DNA of 64,000 bases, taken from contig NMRA01000163.1 in assembly GCA_002633005.1 (NCBI GenBank), positions 648,884 through 712,883 of the forward strand. The letters are read 5' to 3'. The DNA is from Phoronis australis (taxonomy: Eukaryota > Phoronida > Phoronidae). The notes under the pieces are model-generated. The model saw only the letters and a list, made by a program, of their open reading frames with translations, was not told where the DNA came from and ran no database searches. How positions within the stretch are numbered: the stretch's first letter is position 1; each line of letters begins with the position of its first letter. Positions 1 through 11,600 of this stretch are shown piece after piece. Made by a program: the position numbers and the translations under genes.

Positions 1-74
1 TTTTTTTTTTAATTTTTGGGTCCTGGCCCGAGGGGGGGTTTAAACCCCCTGAACCCCCCGTAGATCCGCCACTG
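1..74. repeat. Right end of a CAG...CTG-tipped repeat
   Basis: G/C runs followed by AGATCCGCCACTG at 62-74, the same end sequence seen at 1511-1521, 22400-22409 and 58064-58077. The left part is outside the window. Confidence 0.5.
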
Positions 75-1390
75 CAGGAAACATTATATCCGACTTGTTT
101 CCAAATTAGTTAGGTGTGATAAGACAGAACTCTGAAGTCCAAGCGGCCACAGTCACAGTGATGACAGTGATGTGTAGAAAATCACCAATTCACCTTCAAT
201 TCAGACCCTTTTTCACTCACTTTTTATGCAAGTACAACCGTACAGGTGTACATGACTGGCCCCAGTTAGATTCCCGGTTCGGAAATTGATCTGAGTCGGC
301 ATTTACAACAGTTGTTCAGTAACATTTACATTGATTCATGAGGAACGCGATAGGCCTACTGCCTAAATCAGAAATCGCGAGCCACCATGTTTACAAAAGC
401 ATCGTCTACCGAGCAAAAGGATAGAAGTGAACTACTTTCGCGCAGGCAAATGTACGAGTAAGATAATACACGCAGTCTGTTGGCTTACGTAGTAAATGAA
501 CTATTCCCCCACAGAAATACACACAAGAAGGGGTTTTCCGAGGAATTTTTATTTAGGGGAGACAACTCTGCAACTTGCCGATAGCTAGAGAGAAAAACAT
601 AGATCTAAGGATTCATTATGCTGAATATTGGAAGATTTTTCGGTGTCAGAGTGAAGTTTGCCCATGTTGATGGTACACAGCTAATCGTCCGGAAGGCAAT
701 ATTTGAGCCCAAACCCATTTTCAAATCAAATCTGTGGAGAGCATAATTCAGTTCCCTTGTTTGCCGATAGCGGAGGTCACGAACAGTGTGACCTAGATAT
801 CACAAATGCTGTTTTCGAACGAATTTTTTGAAAAAAGCCGGTGTCCAACAGGGTGTTGAAAACGGGTTCGGGGCCAGAAATGTAAAAAGCAGTCACTTAA
901 AGTTTCGTGGTCTGTAGTACGATTTGCAAGCTCTAATGAGGAAGATTTAGCCCGGAATGATTCCCAGGTAGTGCAACAAGAAGCAGTCGGTCATGTATTT
1001 TGCTAAAAAAAAAAATTAATTCTGAAATTACTGCACATAGTCATAGAGGACTTCGATGAGACGCAGGTCGGTTAAGGTTGTACTAGTTCTTTTTAACAGT
1101 ATATTGCTGATTTTAATTTATGCTGTGTTTAAGGCATCACATTTATTTAAAAAAAACTCATACGTCCCGCCATAGACGTATCCATGGAATTAGGGGGCCC
1201 CGATCTCAATTTCTGAAGGATAAGCCTTCATAATAGTCTTGTGAAGGGCGTGACATCAATTTTTGTAGGACAAACCCTCGTGAGATCCCTGAAAACGAAA
1301 GGTCGGCCCATTTTTTATCGTGTGCAGAATGAGGGAGCCCTGGGCCCTCTCAGACCCCCCTATATCCCATGCAGCGTACCGTCATGGCTT
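75..1390. other. Spacer without recognised gene
   Basis: No exon-like conserved coding stretch was recognised on either strand. Short A/T runs only. Confidence 0.4.
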
Positions 1391-1521
1391 GATAGGCGGA
1401 TCCAGGGGTTCAGGGTCAAAGGGTTCTGGATTTTTCCCTTGATTTTAGTTATGTAAAATCTAGAATTTTTGAATTGTTGACTTGGACCCCTTTTTTTAAA
1501 AAAAAAATGGATCCGCCCCTG
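1391..1521. repeat. Short CAG...CTG-tipped element (decayed)
   Basis: Starts GATAGGCGGATCCAGGGG and ends ATGGATCCGCCCCTG, an imperfect inverted repeat matching the ends of elements at 22248-22409 and 57088-58077. The 5-base flanks GGCTT and AGTTT differ by two transitions, so the target duplication is uncertain. Confidence 0.5.
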
Positions 1522-2227
1522 AGTTTGGTTTCAAGACAGATTGTGCTGGTGAGAGTACAGATAAATAATATGGAAAGAAATTTTATCATTCCTGAATCAG
1601 TAGTAGGTATCAGAAATGGCTAAGGATTTCAGGAACTGAAAACGACATGTCAATGCCATTTTTATCGTGTGCGAAAGTGAAGCCTAAATCCACTTATGCA
1701 GTGTAAAGTTCGGTTTCAAAATAGATTGTGCCGGTAAATGTACAAGTAAATAATATGGAATGGACTTTCCAGCAACAGAAACAAGAGTTCATATAGTAGC
1801 CAGAAAATAAATGAGTAATTTTTGTTCAAAACTTTATTTTTTAAAACGATAAACATACAAAATGCCACCAATGCTGCTTTAAATAGCAGTATTCAGGTTT
1901 AAATAGTAAATGACTAGAATGGAAGATTTAGCCAGTTCATATGACATGTTTGCATGCAATAAGATATTGTTGTGAAAACAGCAACATCACTTAGCACAAA
2001 ATGAACATCATAAATGAATACAAAAAATGCAAATGTTACAAATTTCTACCACAAGGAATAACTGAATTTCAACACATATGAAAATAATCATAAGAGATCA
2101 AGTAACAAAATAAAATCTAGTGCAAAATATATCAGCACTACTTCCATACAACTCTAACTTTTGCACGGTGTCATAGATGACATCTGATGCACTTCAAAAA
2201 TAAAAAATAAATCAAATATATTCATGC
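1522..2227. other. AT-rich spacer, nothing recognised
   Basis: Two diverged copies of a short AT-rich phrase occur (a GTTTCAA-ACAGATTGTGC phrase near 1526 and near 1710), but no gene or clear element border. Confidence 0.35.
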
Positions 2228-3266
2228 CAGCCCTCGAAACAGGCGAAAATGCCTGCTCGAAAATACGAGTGACCGCATACTATTCTGCACTCATATTCCC
2301 AGATTTGGACTCGCAAAAAGTGACGACCTAAAAAAATGCTGAACATTCGCTCCGTGCCTGTTAGATTGTACGGGTGAGGTCAATTTCCCATTCATATTTA
2401 AAGGCGAAGGCAACCTTTTTTCATGTCTTTTTTAGCAAAAATAAGGTTCGTTGGTTATCCCAGACATATTTTCCCCTTCATGACAGCTTTTCGTAATTTA
2501 ATTAATTATTCGTTCTCTACTCCGGAAGTGGCGTTTTAAGAGGCAAGAACATCCCGCCTATTTCTTTTCGTATAGTCTGACTGTGAAAGCTGCCGAGTCA
2601 GTCATTGCTCTGTTTCGCGGTTTTGATAAGTTCAGTCATCGTGGGCTGTCCCAACAACTGTCCCACTTGCCCGAGACACACTCCCACTGATAGTGACCTG
2701 AGCACACAAACTGCTTACACCCCGCTGTGTGACACCCTCGCCACACACCTGGCCCCTTCTAAATAGCTCCAATACTTTAGACAAGTCCGCAATAAACTTA
2801 TCTGTTCATTGAACGATGAGCTGTTCTCTTCACTGGGTGTACTCGAACGGGGCCTGTATTCACTCCCACTACTCAACACCGCAGCTGGGCTGCTTAAAGG
2901 CTTTGGGCCATAATGAGTACATCCCGGTAGGCAGCAACAGTGTGGCATGTTGACTGACTGGTAAACACGAGCAAACGACGACTGAACTTATGACAACTGA
3001 GGTAGATCTATGACTGACTCGTCAACGCTCATATAGTCAGAATACGGAAAAAAAATTGGCGCGAAATCCTTGCCACCTAAAACGTCACTTCCGGAGTAGA
3101 GAACGGATAATTAAATTACAAAAAGCTGTAATTAAGAGGAAAATATGTCTGGGATAATCAACGAACCTTATTTTTGCTAAAAATGACATGAAAATAGGTC
3201 GCCTTTGCCTTTAACTTTATAAATCGTATTTTCGAGCATGTACATGCTTAATTATGTCGAGCCCTG
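2228..3266. mobile_element. Non-autonomous DNA transposon with very long terminal inverted repeats
   Basis: The left arm (2228 to about 2625) and the right arm (about 2990 to 3266) are inverted copies of each other, including the shared phrase CTCTACTCCGGAAGTG and its complement. They enclose a roughly 370-base unpaired centre without a transposase. Outer tips are CAGCCCTCGA and, on the other strand, CAGGGCTCGA. Flanking 5-mers are both CATGC (2223-2227 and 3267-3271), consistent with a target site duplication. CAG tips suggest the hAT superfamily; 5-base duplications are unusual for typical hATs. Confidence 0.75.
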
Positions 3267-4680
3267 CATGCAATGAATATCTAGTGTTGGGATAATACCG
3301 ACTTTACCCTAACTAAGATTGGAATCATCTACCAATGGTCACTACAATACTGTGAAAAGTGCTCTTTTTGACCGCCTCTTGATTTTGCGAGGGAGCAATA
3401 GCTTGGTGTACAGAGGGGCTAAGTCTGGTGTTAAAGGCACTCTGGGTCCCAACTGCAGTCTCTCTGGCAAATTATGTAAGCAAAAGGTCTAGCCAACCTA
3501 AAAATAAAAGCAACGTATCAGCAGCAGAATCTCCAGATTTATAGAATAAATCAACCACATCGGCTTTTTGTTAGTCTGAATGGAAATTAATTTGTTTTGC
3601 AGCATAATGCCATAATGCTGACCTAAAGACACTCTACTTATTTTAAGCCTGAGGACTGAGGCCACACAGCTGTGCTTGTGACGTGTTGCAAGTTTAATAG
3701 TCCATACGTGCAGAAATGAATTCGTTGAGTGGGAAACTGTAACAGACGTACTAAGGCTATATTAAAACACATTTCACAGACCACTGCAACTGTAAAATAG
3801 TTAATAATAAATCGACAGTAAAATCATTAAGTAATTGTGTGCAGCAACAACTCGGTTGGTCAGTCACTGAATCAGCTGCGCTGTGCCGCTACACCAGCTA
3901 TGCCTGGCATGTTTATACTCACTGTTTTCGATTTTCCTCAAACTATGACACGTTCAACTTGCCGAAATTCCTCGCCCACAGTCTCTACGTGCTTCAGTAG
4001 TTTAGATTCTGTGATATCAATATCAGATTCCACCAAACTTTGAAGTTAATTACAATTCTTGTCGATCACCTCCTTCGTGAGTGTAAACGCAAAACAAGGG
4101 AACTGACCTCTGACCTAGACTGTGATTGGCAAACACTCACACGACGATCGCCACCTTGCGGATGGCCTAGTTCACGAATTTCTGGTGATGTACACCGCAT
4201 GGGCAGGGCGGACCTTCACAATGTTTGCTACATGTTTCCAGTGTTAACTTTGTGTCTACGGCTGTTCTACGCTTACGAGGTGATTTCATGATTGTGGTAG
4301 TTGAAGCCATTCTTTGTCATAGTAATGCAGACGAAGGACAAATACATTTTTGTCAACAACCTAAAATTTGTTTCAGTTCATAATTATGCACATTTCATGT
4401 CCTGTTACACCATAGACTGATGGAGCTATCTTCGTGGGATGTCTCCAAAGTCCTTGTACTATATTAAGGGACAAAGATCTTCATCAGTGATTACCTGCTT
4501 GTGCTCCTAACGTACTGCTAGCCTTTCTCGAAGTCTGATAACATTACCTGTCGAATGGTTGTTTCATGTAGGCCTTTTATACATTAACTGTTGAAGTAGC
4601 AATCCTGTCACTACTGCGTCTTTGGGATGGACCATGGGATCCAATAGATCGATGCTGCTATCTGCTTTTGACAGATTCGT
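3267..4680. other. Spacer without recognised gene
   Basis: Small open frames occur but none shows recognisable protein features or splice structure. Confidence 0.35.
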
Positions 4681-4688
4681 GCAATATC

Positions 4689-4937
4689 CTAGGCATGGGC
4701 ATCAAGACGTGCTTTACTTTCCGGCTTCCGTGTGATAGGTTTTAGTACAAGATCTAGTGTTGGCCGCTCTCCACCTCTCCAAGATCTATCTGTTTCAATC
4801 TTGTGCCAAAGCTTAAGAATCTCGTCTTTGAGGGCAATTCCCTACTATTCCCTCACTACTGTTTTCGTACCTCATGAATGTGGTCCCTTTAAACTGATCG
4901 CTCCGAGCTCCATTCCAGCATTCACCGGCCAAGTCAT
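4689..4937 (-). pseudogene. Decayed coding-like stretch of unknown family
   Basis: In one frame on the minus strand a 50-residue open segment (containing ILKLWHKIETDRSWRGGERP and LVLKPITRKP) looks protein-like in composition, while the 32 codons before it contain three stops and the frame ends at TAG. It has no splice sites or recognised family; a transposase relic is a possibility. Offered only as a weak candidate. Confidence 0.2.
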
Positions 4938-5569
4938 TAAACTAATCTGCTTTTCTTCTATGTTCTGTGGGAACGCAGGGCAATAGGCAATATTTTTTTG
5001 GAATGTGAGGTCTCAAACTGCAGAACACACACTACACCAAATATTTTCTTACTTCATCATCAAAAAGGAGATTCTTCAAAGTTACCATGCTACAACCTGC
5101 AACTTGAACAGATCTCATTAAATTCATTGACCATTGAAACATGGGTGCAAATATTTATAACTAACCTCTGGTGTCTTATGCAGCAGTTATAAGCACAAGT
5201 AGAATTTTGAATGACAGCTGGAATTTGTGTAAGTTATCAATAAGGGAAAACGTCAACATTATCTGGCTGTAGTGCTTGGTAAGGAAATTATAAGCAGAAA
5301 TAGAATTTTGCATAATGGCGACCTTAATTTGCATATTTTAAAAAATGCTCAAGGGCTGCGAACGGTCACCCTCCTAAATCATGATTAACTATGCCTAGGC
5401 TACGTGAAACAGCAAAGAAAAAACTTTATCCGACAAATCCAGGTTAAGTCAAAAAACAGCATTTGGCTCCCGGACTAGTATAAGGGACAGCTCGGAGCAT
5501 AAACTGACACGTGAAATGCCAACTTGTAGAGCCTGGTAATACATGTAAATCCTTTTGGAGTCCTGAAAT

Positions 5570-5620
5570 TTCCTCCAATTTTACCACGGAGGTATTTACA
5601 ATGGAAGCAGTTGCATAACG
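5570..5620 (+). promoter_or_regulatory. Probable 5' UTR exon of GSS with a 5-codon upstream ORF
   Basis: A strong donor (ACG|GTAAGT) at 5620/5621 faces the acceptor at 5689/5690 just before the GSS start codon, defining a mini-intron of 69 bases. Just upstream, ATG at 5601 opens a frame MEAVA that stops at TAA before the donor. If transcription starts upstream of 5601, the GSS mRNA carries this short uORF. The exon's left border is not visible; no TATA box was recognised. Confidence 0.4.
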
Positions 5621-5691
5621 GTAAGTGGTCTAAATCATTATTTTATAAGTCGGATTTGTAGCCAGTTGAGTTGTGTTCTATTTCTCTAGCA

Positions 5692-8600
5692 ATGTGTGCA
5701 TTGAAGTGGATAGAGACGTTGAACAGTACAGAGGTTGAAGAGATTGAATCGTTTACAAGAGACTGGGCATTTCTGCATGGTAAGTCATTTCAGTACTAAG
5801 AGAGCGCAAAGTACGCTTATTGCACTGTAGAGCCTATTACATAAACTATCTAACTACGTAGAGAGCCCGTGTAGAACCTAATGCATAATCTATATAACTA
5901 CGTAGAGAACAAGTGTAGAGCCTAATGCATAACCTACATGTATCTAACTACGTAAGAGCACCGTAGAGCCTAATGTATAATCTATCTAACTACGTAGAGA
6001 GCACGGGCCCGTTCCAACAAAACTGACTTAGCTAAAACAAATCTTAAATTTTTGTAAATTTTAAAATAAAAGTTAAATTTGTCTCAAAACCAATTCAAGA
6101 AAGAGATCTTAAGTTTGTTTTAAGTGTTTGACATGAGTTTTGTCTTAATTTTGACTTACTTGCCTAATGTGGAAGTTTCAAAGTTTGGAAGTTAAGACAA
6201 ATCTTAAACTTAAGTCAAAAATGAACTTAAGTCAGTTTCTTGGAACAGGCCCCACGTCTAGAGCCTAATGCATAAACCTTATAACTACGTAGAGAGCACC
6301 GTAGAGCCTAATGCATAATCTATCTAACTACGTAGAGAGCACTGTGGAGCCTAATTCGTAATCTATCTAACTACGTAGAGAGCACCGTAGAGCCTAATGC
6401 ATAATCTATCTTACCACGTAGAGAGCACGTCTAGAGCCTAATGTATAAACTATATAACTACGTAGAGAGCACCGTGGAGCCGTATGCATAATCTATCTAA
6501 CTACGTAGAGAGCACTGTGGAGCCTATTGCGTAATCTATCTAACTACGTAGAGAGCACTGTAGAGCCTAATGCATAAAGTATATAACTACAAGAATAAGG
6601 TAAAAACAAGGCATCTGTAAAGAATTAGGTTTCTGAAGTTATAGTGAGATCGCAAAGTCAATACGCAACCACGAAGTGATTGTTCTGTTGCAGCAGTTAT
6701 TGCATTTTTGTTTTGTGCTTGCGATATCGTGCAACTTTTAATGTAGTTAAACAGAAACCTTGGAATTTGTGCGTTTTAGTTTTTCTAAAGCGGTTAAAGG
6801 ATATTTATTGTTGTAAACTAACTTTGGAACAGGATTTGTGACACAGCGTTGGCTGTTTTTTATTTACACCGTGTTTGGAATGTTTGACCACCATCAATTC
6901 TTCCGCTTTCAGCCGGAAATAATTGATAATCACTACGGTGGCCCACCACCAATGACGGTATAGGAGGCCTGTCCTCATAACTATCTGTATACAGTTTCAA
7001 ATCATTCGTCAACCGTCAATTCCTCGATCTGCTATTGTCGCAATGTAGTAGCAATTTTCCGCAACTGACCACATTTGCCAGATCAGCATTGCCAATTGCG
7101 TTACTGAAACCTGGAATTTCAATTTCATGGCAACAGTCACTCACTGTCAGTCTGTATATGTTCTGCATACCACCACTGATCAGGTGGAGCAGCTATTGGT
7201 TGTTGGTTGGCAACCAACTAACTCAGTTTCTGTCTTTTATATCACTATCTACATGTAATTCCTCACCAGCTGGGCCCGGTTGCATAAAACTTTCTATCCG
7301 GCGTATAAGCTCTTATCCGCCGGATAGTTATACAGACTTTTATGCAACCGGGCCCAGGTGAAGTAGCTATTGGATGTTAGATGGCAACCAACTACATGTA
7401 ACTCTCAGTCTGCACTCATTTTGTTTTTATCATCAGGTGGGGCAGCAATTGGTTGTTAATTGGCAATCAACCAACTCACTCTCAGTCTGCACTTGATTTT
7501 ACCACCGGGTGATGCAGCTACTACAGGTAGTTGTTAGTTAGCAACCAATTAACTCAAAGTCAAAGAGTGTCTCTGATCATAGTCTAATTCCTCACCAGGT
7601 GGAGTAGCTATTGATTGTTAGTTGGCATACAACGAACTATCTCACTGTCTGTTTCTGATCGCGGTCTAATTCCTCACCAGGTGGAGTAGCTTTTGGATTT
7701 CAGTTGGCAACCAACAGCTCACTCTGATTCTGCACTCATCTTGTTTCCACCACCAAGTGGGGCAGGTATTGGTTGTTACTTGGGAACCAACCAACTCACT
7801 CTGAGACTGCACTCACCTTGATTCCACCATCAAATGGGGCAGCTACATGTATTGGTTGTTAGTTAGCAACCAACTGAGTCCTTATCTTCTGTCTCTTGGA
7901 TCACTTTCTAATTTGTCACCAGATGGAGCAGCCATTGGTTGTTAGTTGGTAAACAACTAACTCGCTCTCACTCTGCCCTCATTTTGTTTCCACCACCAGA
8001 TGGGACAGCTAATGGTTGTTAGTTGGTTGACCAAATAAGACCGTATCTTCTGTCTCTTGGATGACTGTCTAAGTTGTCACCAGATGGAACAGCTATTGGT
8101 TGTTGGTTGGCAACCAACTAACTAGCTCTCACTCTGCCCTCATTTTGTTTCCACCACCAGGTGGGGCAGCTAATGGTTGGTAGTCGGCAACCAACTATGT
8201 CCCTTTTTGATTCTTAGATCATTATCTACATGTAATTTGTCACCAATTGGAACATCTATTGGTTGTTAGTTAGCAACCAACCAATCGTGTCTCAGTCTGC
8301 ACTCATCTCGTTTCCACCCCCAGGTGGAACAGCTGTTGGTTATTAGTTGGCAGCCAGTTAACTTACTCTATATCTCTTGGATCACTTTTATTTTGTCACC
8401 AGATGGAGCATCTACTGGTTGTTAGTTGGCAAACAGTTTGTTCGTTATTTATGAAAGTTACAAGGTTGCGAGTACTTTATCGTAACGCCGCTTTTGTGCT
8501 TGGCCGAAACACAAAAAGTGGCTCCTGACGTCATCGCAATGACATTACACACTATCGTACGGCGCACAAACCGATGCCCTTCCTGTTCAACTTTCACGTC

Positions 8601-11600
8601 TTTAGGAAATTTGAACACAGATACGTTCTCGGTCAAGTTGCTGTTATTACAGCCTACACAAACGCACCTTTTAATGTCTGATATTGGCGGTTTCCGCGGA
8701 CTTTAATCACAACTCTTCAGTATCGCACTGGTAAAAACAACAATGGTGGGGACGGTCTTCCACCCATTAAACGTACATCCCCGATGAATTAAAAATATTT
8801 TTAAAAAGTTTTGGCTTATTTCTTAGCAGCAGGTATACGAAAAGCTATTGAATGTCTCAAGATGTATTAATAAAATTCTTTTTGAGACTCAGGGTAATAG
8901 TGGTAACTCTTTAAAGTCTTTTGTTACATTCTGCTTCATAACAGAAGGAACACCAAAGAATCAGAGATTATATTCGGGNTCTCTCCGTCTCCCACTGCCT
9001 CTGGCAAATAAGCTCTGAAATTGTGGTTACATTGCAATACAGGTATCACCTTACGTACACCTGAGGCTCCTGGAAGTTCATATCGAGCAAGGCATGCTCC
9101 TTTGACAATATTCCCTTCTCCTGTCAAAAGACAATTGTACGAAGAAGCAGTGGCATTGCAGAGTGACTTCAACCTCCTCATGTTTCGAGTTGCCTGTGAT
9201 CATGACTTTTTAAAACACTGTCTCGAAAGGTAAGTATTTGCATATTCCAGAAGTTAGGGTTACATGCACTTAGGAACCTAGAAAAAGTCGGAATTTGGCT
9301 TATTTTGTAACATCTTATCCCAGAAATGGCTCATCAGATTCAAAGGAAACTTTTAGATGCTGTTTTTAAGCACAGTTCTCCAAAGTGTTGTTAGGTATTG
9401 TGTTTAAATCGATTAACTTTCCTGAGAGGGGCTATCAAGTTCCATAAAACGAATTGATGATTTAGAAAACTAATAGTGATTTTGAGAATTCATCTTGATC
9501 ACTTAGTCATGATGGAGTTGGTTTGCTTTAAAATTGTCTTTCCTTCTCAAATATTCAAGTAATACTTGGAGTTTGGCTAATGTGTTTCCGTAACTTTATA
9601 GTTAAATTGGTCTGACTCAACAAGTAGACATAAGAAGTTGCCATTTACACATCGATGTGTGACCGTAAAACGCGAAAATAATTCACGATTCATATACACA
9701 TTGAACACCGCATACTGAAAGCATTGTGCAAAATTTACTTGTGCTTGAAATACTAAATATATTGATAAAAACTAATTATGTGTGTGCAAGAATCTGTTTC
9801 TGCATGGAGTTAAAATGTAATGATTTTTATTTGCCGCGGTGATATAAATCTACCATTTGTTTACTATAAACGTCATTCGTTTGCAGTGTCATTAAAGTTG
9901 ACAAGTTTATGAAAGGACTTTGGGATATTTACCAACACGTACACGAAGAAGGAGCAGCTCAGGTAGATCCATAATGGCTTAGTGCACTTGTTTTCGCCGG
10001 TTCCGTCGGGTCAACCGGCTAATAAGGCGGAAGTCGTTATCGAGAACCAATAGCATGTCTTAGCTGCTTGACCCGGTGGAACTGGCAAAAGCAATCAAGT
10101 GCAGCCATATCAGAATACATGTATGCTAATTATTAATCTAGCTACATGTACATTGTAGGCATAAATGACTTTTCTCTCTTTTGGTGTCTTGGATTTTGAA
10201 ATTCAAGCCAAAGCAACAGGGCTGAGTTGCATAAAGCTTCAAAAGTTATCCGCTGGATAAGTTAGATTGTTGCATGACGTCAGGTGCATTGTTCAACAAT
10301 AACAACGTGACGCGTGATAATGCGACGTCATTGTTGCTATACGGCGTATAACTTTTATGCAACTGGGCCCAGATGTTTAATGGCCAACTACGCTATGTTT
10401 AGAGTATTCATTCTGTGCCAGCTTTCAAATTTCTTTGTGAGTAAATTAGCGCTTTTATAACGCATGTTAGAAATCTAATAGTGGAATAATCACTGCTGTT
10501 CCAGCCCCACACACTAGGTGTGTTCAGAAGTGATTACATGATGCACACTCCAAATGACCATGAGACGTGTTTAAAGCAGGTTGAATTCAACACAATCGCT
10601 GCGGGCATGGCTGCCTTTGGTGAAGAAATTTCCTCCTACCATAGGTCTGTGATTTTGGGTCTGAGCTACATGCATAAGCGCTCATTTATCCGGAACACTT
10701 CGTCTGTTCTTGTGCATGTAAGGCCTTTTGGACTCACCTCAGAATTGTTTCATATCTGCGCATGCGCGAACTTCAACAATTACGGCAACCACGGTCTCTG
10801 ACGGCAAGTCATCGGCGACTCTAAAAATGGGAATCCGCTGTCATAAGTCTTCGAGTTAACGGTACAACAGGACTCCGACACTCGCGAGGAAAGCTATGGT
10901 GATCACCTGCTTCGCCTTTACTGCACTGCAATACTCTCAAGAATTGCATGGTGTTTTCGCGAGTTCCTCGCGTTTACAGTACGTTGCTCGGGAATCATAC
11001 CAAGGGTCAAAAACTGCATATCGTACGCACCTTTTGAGACCCACTCGACTGAAGGCACGGTTTTCAACCGTCTCATTATCACATCGTTCTGCATTGTTCT
11101 CTTCCAAAGCGCTAGATGAAGCGACAGCTATCTTCTTAGGACGGAAAACAACATTTTGTTTAAGAGGCGTGGCTTCGTGATATTTGCATATTAGAATATT
11201 TTCTGGGCAAGGAAAAAGCACTGTCACTAGTCAACAAGGCTGACTGACATGATAGCAGGCAATAGCCAGTCGGAGTTAAACTGTCTTTAGCTTGCGTAGA
11301 GTGGAAGATCATGTAAATCGTTTTGCTGATTTGATTGAAATTTGCAAATCCGCAGGTATGAAACACGGCTGAGGAAAAGTTTGATGTTCTGGAGGTACTT
11401 GAGGTGTTCTGGATTGATTTAGTGAAATGCTGATATAGTTTTAAAGTGTCACGAGAAGCCATTCTTTTCTTAAGATATCTCATTCAATTGAAATGGCTTC
11501 TAACTAATCTTTGAAGCTGTCATAGTTCAAATCACTTAAACAAGAATTGTATAATTTCATGAATGCTCTGAAATAACCGTATCTCTTTGCTTTGCCTTGT

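Noticed and set aside
5826-8440. CRISPR array
   Set aside because: The repeats are contiguous minisatellite units without unique spacers, in an animal gene intron.
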